Source of the DNA: UBA6120 sp964495145
GTDB taxonomy: Bacteria; Bacillota_I; Bacilli_A; RFN20; CAG-826
Direction of reading: 5' to 3'
Length of the DNA: 40,592 nucleotides
Assembly: GCA_964495145.1 (NCBI GenBank)
Contig: CAZBUP010000009.1
Span: 1 to 40,592, forward strand
The translations under genes were made by a program, and so were the position numbers. The notes under the pieces are model-generated. The model was not told where the DNA came from. It worked only from the letters and a program-made list of their open reading frames with translations, and searched no databases. Shown here in pieces: positions 34,182 to 40,592 of the stretch (its first letter is position 1; every line of letters begins with the position of its first letter).

Positions 34182-34672
34182 GATATCGTTTCTCCAATTA
34201 TTCTATGAGGCATAGGTTTTTCCAAAACAAGGCTAACACGGTTTCCTTTGACTATCAAGGTAGCCAGACCATAATTATTTCTGAACTATTTGGACGAATC
34301 TATCTGGACAATGCTCGTCAGTTGACTTGAATTTCCTTAAAATAATGTTAAAAAATATTGAACAAAAGCAAATGTGAGCAGTCTTCTACACATTTCAACT
34401 CATGACAGAAATCTTGATTGCGGTAGAGTGCCTATGGCGATGGCGTTGGTTTCTAAATCTAGTTAATAGAACAAAAAAAGCACAAGATACAATCGATGGG
34501 TGAGTCTATATCTCGGTACATCGATTTGGGTATCAAAAACGCATGCTAGAATGGAATTAATGGAAAATAAAGAACAAAGATACTCAGTCAGTCATTGAAT
34601 ATGCTTGTCTAGGACACAATTTAATTCATTTTTGGACGATAAGGCACATCTGTGGAAAGGTAGATAATAAAA
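34182..34672. other. AT-rich non-coding end of the tRNA-Ser insert
   Basis: No convincing gene is seen in ~490 bases. A frame running into the repeat (about 34572-34690, plus strand) contains CLGHNLIHFWTIRHI, which faintly recalls the LGHxxxxxTxxYxH end of tyrosine recombinases but lacks the Tyr. I do not call it. A weak promoter for the three minus-strand genes may lie near 34205-34235 (TTGTTT, then TAGAAT). Confidence 0.4.
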
Positions 34673-34688
34673 CTCTTAGCTTCCGCCA
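34673..34688 (+). repeat. Direct repeat (attR-like), copy of tRNA-Ser 3' end
   Basis: Exact copy of 30992-31007, including the encoded CCA, without the rest of a tRNA before it. It marks the right boundary of the insert. Confidence 0.8.
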
Positions 34689-34700
34689 TTGAATCCCAAC

Positions 34701-34720
34701 GCCGTCTTGGACGGCTTTTT
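34701..34720 (+). terminator. Terminator next to the displaced tRNA-Ser end
   Basis: GCCGT/ACGGC hairpin with a T tract. It may be the original terminator of tRNA-Ser, separated from it by the insertion. Confidence 0.6.
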
Positions 34721-34841
34721 GTTTTATGATTACTCAATTTGATTGTGGATTTGGCGTAGACTTGACCACATATCTCAGTTATTCGTCGCTCATGACAATC
34801 AAAAACACATCAGCATAACGACACGGGAACCCTTTTTAGTA

Positions 34842-34847
34842 TATAAT
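34842..34847 (+). promoter_or_regulatory. -10 box of the DUF2804/ABC operon
   Basis: TATAAT ends 34 bases before the ATG at 34882, with AGGAG at 34871-34875. No -35 element is clear. Confidence 0.5.
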
Positions 34848-34881
34848 CATTTTTAGTATTCTTTATTATTAGGAGCCACAT

Positions 34882-35922
34882 ATGCAACACGAAATCATCA
34901 AAGGGAGACTTCTCGATCAATCGGGATGCGTCGCCGAACCCGGATTCGCCTTTTTGCCGGTCAAGGCTTATGACCGCAAGGACGTCAAAGCTCCCAAATG
35001 GCGCATCAAGGAATGGGATTATTATTACGTCGGCAACAGCCAACACGGCTTGTCGCTGACGGTCAGCGACATGGGCTACATCTGGATGGTCGGCGCGACG
35101 TTTTTCGATTTTAAAGCTCCTCAAGAATACTCTAAATCGTTCGTCGGATTCTTTTCGATGGGTAAATTCAATCTGCCCTCCAGCCCCTTGGAAGGCCAAA
35201 GTCACGTTTCCGGCAAGGGATATGACTTCACCTTTGAGGTCCACGGGGACGAAAGGCATCTATTCGGTCACATCGACGATGTGGTCGAGGGGCAACCGAT
35301 TACCTTTGATTTGGCCATGAAAGACCAAAATAAGCTTGGTCTTTGCATTGCCACCCCATTCAAGAAGAAGGGCCGCTTCTATTACAATTACAAAATCAAC
35401 AATCTCTTGGCGTCGGGTTCGGTACGCGTCGGTGAAAAAACCTACGATTTCGAGGGAGCCCAAGGCGTACTCGATTGGGGACGAGGGGTTTGGACCTATA
35501 AGAACACCTGGTATTGGCTCTCGTTCTCAGGCATCTCCCACAATAAATTGGTGGGCGCCAATCTTGGATATGGTTTTGGCGATACGAGCGCGGCCAGCGA
35601 AAACATGGTCTACGAGAAATCTTTGGTCAGCGATAAACCCGCCCACGCGACCAAACTTCACGACGTCGCCTTCTATATTCCCAAAGACGACAAAGGCAAA
35701 GATGCCTTCATGGGTGAATGGCTCATCAAAAGCCAAAGCGGTGACATCGACTTGATTTTCAAACCGGTGATCAACCGCGCCAGCAAGACCAATCTTCTCG
35801 TGATCAAATCAATCCAAAACCAAGTGTTCGGATACTTCACGGGAACGATAATCAGCCAAGGAAAACCATTGGTGATCGATAACATTCTCGGCTTTGCCGA
35901 GAAAGTATATAACGCTTGGTAA
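34882..35922 (+). CDS. DUF2804 family protein
   Basis: The 346-residue protein matches DUF2804 over its length: a start like GRLLDQSGCVAEPGFAF, the WRIKEWDYYYVGN segment, GKFNLPSSP, and the strongly conserved KTYDFEGAQGVLDWGRGVWTYKNTWYWLS around residues 185-215, followed by NLGYGFGDTSAASENMVY. No signal peptide or TM helix is present. The function of the family is unknown. Relatives are often lipid-associated in annotation, but I cannot support that from sequence. AGGAG lies seven bases before the ATG. It is followed within 11 bp by an ABC exporter pair, so these three probably form one operon. Confidence 0.88.
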   Translation: MQHEIIKGRLLDQSGCVAEPGFAFLPVKAYDRKDVKAPKWRIKEWDYYYVGNSQHGLSLTVSDMGYIWMVGATFFDFKAPQEYSKSFVGFFSMGKFNLPSSPLEGQSHVSGKGYDFTFEVHGDERHLFGHIDDVVEGQPITFDLAMKDQNKLGLCIATPFKKKGRFYYNYKINNLLASGSVRVGEKTYDFEGAQGVLDWGRGVWTYKNTWYWLSFSGISHNKLVGANLGYGFGDTSAASENMVYEKSLVSDKPAHATKLHDVAFYIPKDDKGKDAFMGEWLIKSQSGDIDLIFKPVINRASKTNLLVIKSIQNQVFGYFTGTIISQGKPLVIDNILGFAEKVYNAW

Positions 35923-35933
35923 AGGACAAGGAC

Positions 35934-36860
35934 ATGAGAGTATTAGAAACCAAAGACATTTGCAAATACTACCGGAAAACCCACGCCCTCGAACACGTCA
36001 ACATGACGATCGAGCAAGGCGACATTTATGGTTTTGTCGGGAAAAACGGGGCGGGAAAGACAACCCTGATCCGTCTCATCACCGGGGTGGCCGAACCGAC
36101 TAAAGGATCATTTTCGCTATTTGAGGAATCCGATCCCACCAAAGTCGTTCGGATGCGTTCCCGCATCGCCGCCGTGGTCGAAAACCCGGCTTTGAACCTC
36201 GGCTTGTCGGCGTACGAAAACCTGCGGTGCCAGTGCACCTTACTCGGTATTGGCGGAAAAGAAGCGCCTAAGATCATCCACCAAATTCTCGATAAAGTCG
36301 GTCTGGCCAGCCTATTGGTGACTAACCGCAAACCGGTCAAGAACTTCTCCCTCGGTATGAAACAGCGTCTGGGCATCGCCATGGCATTGATTTCCAATCC
36401 CGAATTCCTCGTCCTTGACGAACCGGCCAACGGGCTCGATCCCGAAGGCATCCGCGACATGCGGGAACTGCTCCTTAAATTGAACCATGAGGATGGGGTG
36501 ACCATCCTAGTATCTTCCCATATCCTAAGCGAACTTTCTAAATTGGCGACACGTTACGGTTTCATCGACAAAGGACGACTCGTCAAGGAAATCACGGCCG
36601 AGCAATTGAACCGCGAATGCCGCAAAGCCACGCTCTTCAAGGTCAGCAATGCCGCCGCGGCCGTTCAAATATTGAAGGACGCCGGCTATCAGACGGCCGA
36701 ACCGTCTAACGACGGCGTCATTTTAACTGACATCGGCGCTGTGTCGAAAGTGGTGACGCTATTGGCTAAACACGACATCGACGTCAGCGCGATTCAAGAA
36801 CAAAACGAAGATCTAGAAGCCTATTTCATGGAAATGATTAAAGGTGAACACCATGGTTAG
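35934..36860 (+). CDS. ABC exporter ATP-binding protein (BcrA/CcmA type)
   Basis: The 308-residue ATPase has Walker A GKNGAGKTTL, Q-loop AAVVENPALN, signature NFSLGMKQRLGIAMAL, Walker B FLVLDEPANGLDPEG and the switch His in VSSHILSEL. The C-terminal ~80 residues form the small domain often present in antibiotic/lantibiotic exporters of this group. I start at 35934, where AAAGGA lies seven bases upstream. The earlier in-frame ATG at 35916 lies in the preceding gene. It overlaps the next gene, a membrane subunit, by 8 bases. Confidence 0.9.
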   Translation: MRVLETKDICKYYRKTHALEHVNMTIEQGDIYGFVGKNGAGKTTLIRLITGVAEPTKGSFSLFEESDPTKVVRMRSRIAAVVENPALNLGLSAYENLRCQCTLLGIGGKEAPKIIHQILDKVGLASLLVTNRKPVKNFSLGMKQRLGIAMALISNPEFLVLDEPANGLDPEGIRDMRELLLKLNHEDGVTILVSSHILSELSKLATRYGFIDKGRLVKEITAEQLNRECRKATLFKVSNAAAAVQILKDAGYQTAEPSNDGVILTDIGAVSKVVTLLAKHDIDVSAIQEQNEDLEAYFMEMIKGEHHG

Positions 36861-37725
36861 ATTATTACGACTCGAATTCAGACGCTTATTCAAGGATAAA
36901 GCGTTCATCGCCATTTTCATTATCGTCGCCTTATTGGCATTACTGCAGATCCTCGTCTCCGGCAATTCATATTACGAAGACCCGTTCGGCCATGTATATT
37001 GGCTATTGCCCCTCCGCGACATCATCACGACTTCCTTCCAGCTTTCGAGCACGCCGTTCATCTTAGTCGGCATTTTCATTTCCTTATTCATTGCCAAAGA
37101 CATTTCGCAAGGGACGATTCGCAATAAATTGATTGCCGGTTACAGCAAACTCGAGGTCTATTGGTCGACGCTCATCGTCGCCGCGACGGTGGCTTTCTTC
37201 GGCTTGGCGCTGTATCAGGGCTTGGTCATGAGTTTCGTGTGGCTGATTCCCTTCCAAACGGAAGCCTTCGCCGTCCATGAGCTAGAAAATTTCATGGTGT
37301 TTTGGGCGATTGGTTACCTTTTGATTCTGGTCGCGACATCCATCACGACGTTCATCTCCATGATGGTTAAGAACATGGCTGGCGCCATCATCTTGACGAT
37401 TGCCTTCTTGGCCTTCACGGTCATCTTCGCCTTGCTGGTCGAATCGTTACTCGAATACTTATTGATTTATCAACAATTTGATTTATACAATGATGCCCAA
37501 GCGGCCCAAGACGCTTTGGACGCCCTTCATGAAATCTTGGATTATTTCTACATTTTCCAACTTGAAAAATATTCGCAATCGCTCTTCAATTACACCGAAA
37601 TCACCAATTTTTACAGCACCGAGGGCGGCCTCTACCTTTACAAAGTGCTAGGCACCAACGCCGCCTTGTTGGCCCTAATCAACGTCGGAGGGGCCTACTG
37701 GTTCCGGAAGACCGACCTGAAGTGA
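36853..37725 (+). CDS. ABC-2 type exporter permease
   Basis: The 290-residue membrane subunit begins MVRLLRLEFRRLFKDKAF with a first helix IAIFIIVALLALLQILV, then about five further helices. Segment LFIAKDISQGTIRNKLIAGYSKLEVYWS is typical for ABC-2 permeases of the BcrB/NatB type. An in-frame GTG at 36844 is an alternative start, but AAAGGTG fits the ATG at 36853 as its ribosome site. It forms an export pump with the ATPase upstream; the exported molecule is unknown. No terminator was seen before the tRNA-fMet promoter. Confidence 0.88.
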   Translation: MVRLLRLEFRRLFKDKAFIAIFIIVALLALLQILVSGNSYYEDPFGHVYWLLPLRDIITTSFQLSSTPFILVGIFISLFIAKDISQGTIRNKLIAGYSKLEVYWSTLIVAATVAFFGLALYQGLVMSFVWLIPFQTEAFAVHELENFMVFWAIGYLLILVATSITTFISMMVKNMAGAIILTIAFLAFTVIFALLVESLLEYLLIYQQFDLYNDAQAAQDALDALHEILDYFYIFQLEKYSQSLFNYTEITNFYSTEGGLYLYKVLGTNAALLALINVGGAYWFRKTDLK

Positions 37726-37731
37726 AAACCC

Positions 37732-37760
37732 TTGCTATATCCCGCGATGTTTGCTATATT
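37732..37760 (+). promoter_or_regulatory. Promoter of tRNA-fMet
   Basis: TTGCTA (37732-37737) and TATATT (37755-37760) with 17-bp spacing, 29 bases before the tRNA. Confidence 0.65.
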
Positions 37761-37789
37761 AGTTAGGCGCCGGAAACGGCATCAAACAT

Positions 37790-37866
<77 letters not shown>

Positions 37867-37874
37867 TAATCAAT

Positions 37875-37897
37875 AAAGCCCTCATGGGCTTTTTTCT
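37875..37897 (+). terminator. Intrinsic terminator after tRNA-fMet
   Basis: AAAGCCC and GGGCTTT form a stem around TCAT, followed by a T tract. Confidence 0.88.
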
Positions 37898-37927
37898 TTT
37901 TTCCTTTATGATGTCGACGTTTTCGCC

Positions 37928-37933
37928 TATAAT
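37928..37933 (+). promoter_or_regulatory. -10 box of rubrerythrin gene
   Basis: TATAAT, ending 22 bases before the ATG at 37956, with AGGAG at 37944-37948. The -35 is weak. Confidence 0.5.
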
Positions 37934-37955
37934 GCTTAATGATAGGAGATAAACC

Positions 37956-38495
37956 ATGGAACTAAAAGGAACGAAAACCGAGGCCAATTTAAAGATAGCC
38001 TTCGCGGGCGAATCCCAAGCCCACACCAAATACCTTTTCTACGCCTCAGCCGCCCGAAAAGCCGGTTATGAACAAATCGGCGAATTGTTCGAAGAAACCG
38101 CCAAGAACGAAAAGGAACACGCCAAACTATGGTTCAAGGAACTTCATGGCGGAGCCGTCCCCGACACGATGACTAACCTAGCCGATTGCGTCGCCGGCGA
38201 GCACTACGAATGGACCGACATGTACAAAACGATGGCCGAGCAAGCCATCGCCGAAGGCTTCCCGAAGATTGCGGCTATGTTCCGCAACATTGCCAAGATC
38301 GAAGCCGAACACGAAGCCCGTTATCAAAAATTATTGGGCAACTTGAAGACTGATCACGTTTTCCTCAAGGATGACGTCGTCATGTGGAAATGCCGTGTTT
38401 GCGGTCATATTCATATCGGCAAAGCCGCCCCGAAAGTCTGCCCGGTTTGCGCGCATGAGCAGTCCTATTTCGAAATCAAGGCCGAAAACTACTAA
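37956..38495 (+). CDS. rbr: Rubrerythrin
   Basis: The 179-residue protein has an N-terminal ferritin-like four-helix bundle with di-iron ligands (E..ESQAHTKY near residue 20, EETAKNEKEHAKLW near 53, and AKIEAEHEARY near 120). The C-terminal rubredoxin domain, WKCRVCGHIHIG..CPVCAHEQSYF, provides four cysteines for one iron. Rubrerythrins reduce hydrogen peroxide in the cytosol of anaerobes. The length and domain order are usual for the family. It is preceded by AGGAG and its own -10 box, so it is probably transcribed alone. Its presence suggests an anaerobic host exposed to occasional oxygen. Confidence 0.95.
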   Translation: MELKGTKTEANLKIAFAGESQAHTKYLFYASAARKAGYEQIGELFEETAKNEKEHAKLWFKELHGGAVPDTMTNLADCVAGEHYEWTDMYKTMAEQAIAEGFPKIAAMFRNIAKIEAEHEARYQKLLGNLKTDHVFLKDDVVMWKCRVCGHIHIGKAAPKVCPVCAHEQSYFEIKAENY

Positions 38496-38505
38496 ACATG
38501 CAGGA

Positions 38506-38523
38506 TTAGGGTTATAACCCTAA
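38506..38523. terminator. Perfect 18-bp palindrome after rubrerythrin, probable terminator
   Basis: TTAGGGTTATAACCCTAA is self-complementary over its whole length. A loose T-rich stretch follows. It is either a terminator or a binding site. Confidence 0.5.
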
Positions 38524-38530
38524 CTTTATA

Positions 38531-38559
38531 TTGATTTTTCAGTCACTTTCCGTGATAAT
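38531..38559 (+). promoter_or_regulatory. Promoter of the tRNA-Asp/tRNA-Phe unit
   Basis: TTGATT (38531-38536) and GATAAT (38554-38559) with 17-bp spacing, 17 bases before tRNA-Asp. Confidence 0.6.
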
Positions 38560-38576
38560 TATTTAGCGTAACCGCT

Positions 38577-38652
38577 GGATCAGTGGTGTAGCGGTTAACA
38601 TGCCTCCCTGTCACGGAGGAGACCGCGGGTTCGATTCCCGTCTGATCCGCCA
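38577..38652 (+). tRNA. tRNA-Asp(GTC)
   Basis: A 76-nt cloverleaf with acceptor GGATCAG/CTGATCC, anticodon loop CTGTCAC (GTC), discriminator G and encoded CCA. Confidence 0.96.
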
Positions 38653-38658
38653 TTCGGT

Positions 38659-38734
<76 letters not shown>

Positions 38735-38750
38735 TCTCTATACGTAGTAT

Positions 38751-38780
38751 AGAGGCTGTGAAAAACGGCCTCTATTTTTA
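38751..38780 (+). terminator. Intrinsic terminator after tRNA-Phe
   Basis: AGAGGCTGT and ACGGCCTCT form a 9-bp stem (one G-U pair) around GAAAA, followed by a T-rich tract. It is preceded by a second small palindrome CTCTATAC/GTATAGAG. Confidence 0.85.
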
Positions 38781-38802
38781 TTTGAAAAATATACGGCCAT
38801 GC

Positions 38803-38816
38803 AATCCGTGTGTCGC
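38803..38816 (+). repeat. Third, 14-bp copy of tRNA-Phe sequence
   Basis: AATCCGTGTGTCGC matches tRNA-Phe at its anticodon stem/variable region exactly. It may be a remnant of an earlier recombination or an internal core site. Confidence 0.55.
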
Positions 38817-38819
38817 GGC

Positions 38820-38837
38820 CTATGTATATATACATAG
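38820..38837. repeat. Perfect 18-bp palindrome
   Basis: CTATGTATATATACATAG is identical to its reverse complement. It lies just after the 14-bp tRNA-Phe fragment at the left end of the insert and could be a recombinase or regulator site. Confidence 0.5.
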
Positions 38838-38965
38838 AGGATTCAAAAAAATGATGTATTAAAAAACCACATTTTTAGCATTGGAAAATGTTTAAAAATT
38901 TAGTTCATGGCGACTCATTGACAAATGGATACAAATGGTCAATGATGAAAACAAGGAAATTAAAT

Positions 38966-40384
38966 ATGTCAATCAAAAAAATGTCAGTCAAACTGGCCGT
39001 GTCGTTTGTTTTCGTCACGGCATTTTTGCTTATTAGCATTGTCAGCGGAGACTCGTTTGGAAGGGCCGCTCCTGCAAGAGGAGACGAACTATCTTATACG
39101 ATCACGATGGATGCAGGTAACGCTCCAACAACTTCCGAAACCTATACCAGTGTTGAAGCCGATATTCGCTATAGCCATTTTGAATATGTCGATGCTAAAG
39201 CAAGCTCTAGTAATCATGTCGAACTGAATACGGCAGGATACATCATAAACTCACTTGATTCACAGATCACATCAATATTGAGCGTAACCGCTGTATTCTC
39301 CACGGCCGGATACTTCAATCTGGAAACGAGTTATTACGGCTTTGATTTATTCACCGATCCGGTTTCCCTGACTTCTGAGACAGCATACGATCTATCGACA
39401 TCACTACCATATTATTTACGATTCACCGCAGCGGATGCTTCGGTCACGATTACAAGCGTCACCATCATTTATAGTTGCAGTCCTCACGAAGCCCCATTAG
39501 AAGCAGGCGAAAATTATTATTTAGGTTCCTTCCCCCAAACCAAAGTCACTAATAGTACGCTAGTAACCACATTAAACACTGTCGCAGGCACTCTTCCAAC
39601 ATCAGAAAATAGCCAAACCTGGACATCCTACCAATATTACATTTCGGGTTACAATACCACTGATTTCATGTGGTATAAGGATGTGACGAATGGCGAAGAT
39701 AAATATCGAGGCGTGTATTTCACCTCCTATCGGCCAAATCGCACTGATTATGAATCATCAACCTCCAACTCGTACCAAGATGACAATGGTTATCTCATCA
39801 GTACGCGATATTGGTTTAAATATGAACCTATTAAATGGGATGTGCTTTTTGTCGATGAGACGACTGGCTTCTTATCTTCGGACATGCTTATCGATAGTCG
39901 TGAATACTATCACTCTCCTTCAAATAGAACCATCGGTGAAGCCACTATATATGCGAATAACTATAAAGAGAGCAACATCCGCATTTGGCTTAATAATGAT
40001 TTCTATAATCAAGCCTTCTCCATAACTGAACAATCATCGATCAATACGACAACCGTTGATAACAGCGTTGCTTCAACAGGTTATGCATCTAACCCATATG
40101 CCTGTGAAAATACAAACGATAAGATGTTCTTATTAAGTTATGTTGAAGCGAATAACGACGCTTATGGCCTTTCTACCTTTACATCGCGAAGAAGACAAGC
40201 GACTGATTACGCAAAAGCTATGGGAGTCTATGTAACCAATGATAGTTCTCCGTGGTGGCTCCGCTCGCCACACGACTCCTACGTCAACCTCGCGCGGTTC
40301 GTCGACAGCGATGGCTGGTTCTATTCCTTCTACATCTACAACACGTACTATGGCGTCCTCCCTACTTTCCGAATCAATCTCTAA
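38966..40384 (+). CDS. Secreted DUF6273 protein with chimeric 3' end
   Basis: I start at 38966 (AAGGAA seven bases upstream); the frame is open from 38888. The 472-residue product has a signal segment (LAVSFVFVTAFLLISIVS). An N-terminal domain to about residue 175 ends ..VTIIYSC and is similar to the domain at the start of the M6 protease. A DUF6273 domain follows: ENYYLGSFPQTKV, YWFKYEPIKWDVLF, IRIWLNNDFYNQAF, then the conserved end PWWLRSP .. GVLPTFRINL. DUF6273 is of unknown function and is usually found on surface proteins. The last ~130 bases differ sharply in codon use from the rest: 23 of the 30 codons after WWLRSP end in C, compared with about 7 of the preceding 40. This suggests an exchanged or diversified C-terminus. 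Confidence 0.8.
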   Translation: MSIKKMSVKLAVSFVFVTAFLLISIVSGDSFGRAAPARGDELSYTITMDAGNAPTTSETYTSVEADIRYSHFEYVDAKASSSNHVELNTAGYIINSLDSQITSILSVTAVFSTAGYFNLETSYYGFDLFTDPVSLTSETAYDLSTSLPYYLRFTAADASVTITSVTIIYSCSPHEAPLEAGENYYLGSFPQTKVTNSTLVTTLNTVAGTLPTSENSQTWTSYQYYISGYNTTDFMWYKDVTNGEDKYRGVYFTSYRPNRTDYESSTSNSYQDDNGYLISTRYWFKYEPIKWDVLFVDETTGFLSSDMLIDSREYYHSPSNRTIGEATIYANNYKESNIRIWLNNDFYNQAFSITEQSSINTTTVDNSVASTGYASNPYACENTNDKMFLLSYVEANNDAYGLSTFTSRRRQATDYAKAMGVYVTNDSSPWWLRSPHDSYVNLARFVDSDGWFYSFYIYNTYYGVLPTFRINL

Positions 40385-40525
40385 ATCGCGAATGATATGG
40401 GTGGAATAGCGCTTCACAGTCAGCGTGCTTTATTGAAACAATATTTAAGGAATATCCCCCGCGCTCTCTATTGAGTGATCTGGCAGTTTCGATATGAAAG
40501 ATCACTGAACATTTAAACATTTTTA

Positions 40526-40572
40526 GACTGAAAATCTGTGTGTCGCCAGTTCAAGCCTGGCTTGGGCCACCA
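40526..40572 (+). repeat. Direct repeat (attR-like), copy of tRNA-Phe 3' half
   Basis: A 47-base copy of 38688-38734 with one mismatch, with the encoded CCA but no 5' half of a tRNA. It marks the right end of the insert. Confidence 0.9.
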
Positions 40573-40592
40573 CTATATCGAATGAGAGGGAC

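Larger units (their letters stand above)
31008..34688. mobile_element. Putative 3.7-kb insertion at tRNA-Ser, no integrase seen
   Basis: The segment is bounded by an exact 16-bp repeat of the tRNA-Ser 3' end, the standard footprint of site-specific integration. It is visibly more AT-rich than its neighbours. It contains three minus-strand genes in one unit (34181 to 31173): a putative cysteine-peptidase membrane protein, a lipoprotein and a trypsin-like protease. Each copy of the repeat is followed within a few bases by its own GCCGTC-based terminator (31012 and 34701). No intact recombinase is encoded, so the element is either decayed or mobilised by an enzyme in trans. Its origin as a mobile element is inference from the repeat and composition. 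Confidence 0.7.
38735..40572. mobile_element. Putative 1.84-kb insertion at tRNA-Phe carrying one DUF6273 gene
   Basis: The unit lies between two copies of the tRNA-Phe 3' half, as expected after site-specific integration. It is AT-rich compared with the flanking rubrerythrin and ABC genes and carries one surface-protein gene. No integrase is encoded. Near its left end are a third, 14-bp copy of the tRNA-Phe sequence (38803-38816) and a perfect 18-bp palindrome (38820-38837). A 12-bp inverted repeat is present near both ends (38885-38896 and 40512-40523). Mobility is inferred, not shown. Confidence 0.7.

Noticed and set aside
34572..34690. Frame with LGHNLIHFWTIRHI next to the right tRNA-Ser repeat, reminiscent of an integrase end
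   Set aside because: The catalytic Tyr is absent, the match is very short and the upstream frame is closed. Mentioned only as a lead for a decayed integrase.

Overview
The window looks like a chromosome segment from a mid-GC member of the Bacillota. An uncultured lineage near the Mollicutes/Izemoplasmatales or Erysipelotrichia is my best guess, inferred from gene style and not proven. TGA is used as an ordinary stop (for example the genes ending at 4172, 14677 and 27073), so this is not a UGA-Trp mycoplasma. Most core genes prefer codons ending in C. Three stretches are visibly more AT-rich and look acquired: the left end (1-1061), 31008-34688 and 38735-40572.

Layout. 1-1061: the tail of an unidentified gene and decayed IS3-type debris. 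1062-6143: a DUF1295 membrane protein, a DUF2156-GNAT/Eis fusion, and a T-box leader with a probable Tyr specifier in front of a tyrosine phenol-lyase/tryptophanase-type PLP enzyme. 6275-10308: a large secreted M6 metalloprotease and a small two-TM protein. 10605-20717: a carbohydrate operon consisting of a LacI regulator, a sugar-binding lipoprotein, two permeases, a membrane-tethered GH30, a cytosolic GH30 and a surface-anchored CBM protein. It has its own promoter and terminator but no ABC ATPase. 20731-23711: an ArAE-type membrane protein, an amidohydrolase and a small lipoprotein. 23864-28509: a complete potABCD polyamine transporter. 28519-31036: seven tRNA genes plus tRNA-Cys, interleaved with a DUF4177 protein and a PTS_EIIC_2 permease. 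34842-38734: a DUF2804 protein, an ABC exporter pair, tRNA-fMet, rubrerythrin, tRNA-Asp and tRNA-Phe.

The most unusual feature is a pair of insertions at tRNA 3' ends. The tRNA-Ser(UGA) 3' end is repeated exactly (16 bp) about 3.7 kb downstream, enclosing three co-oriented genes: a putative papain/C39-like membrane peptidase, a lipoprotein and a trypsin-like protease. The 3' half of tRNA-Phe is repeated (46 of 47 bp) 1.84 kb downstream, enclosing a single DUF6273 surface-protein gene. Its last ~130 bp change abruptly in codon composition, as if exchanged or diversified. Neither insert encodes a recognisable integrase. Other notable points are several genes whose TATAAT box lies only 6-9 nt before the ATG (apparent leaderless transcripts), and a T-box on an enzyme usually considered catabolic.

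The carbohydrate operon reads as a self-contained module for binding a glucan-like polymer at the surface, cutting it outside, importing oligosaccharides and finishing hydrolysis inside. The polyamine transporter, PTS permease and M6 protease fit a fermentative scavenger living on external polymers.
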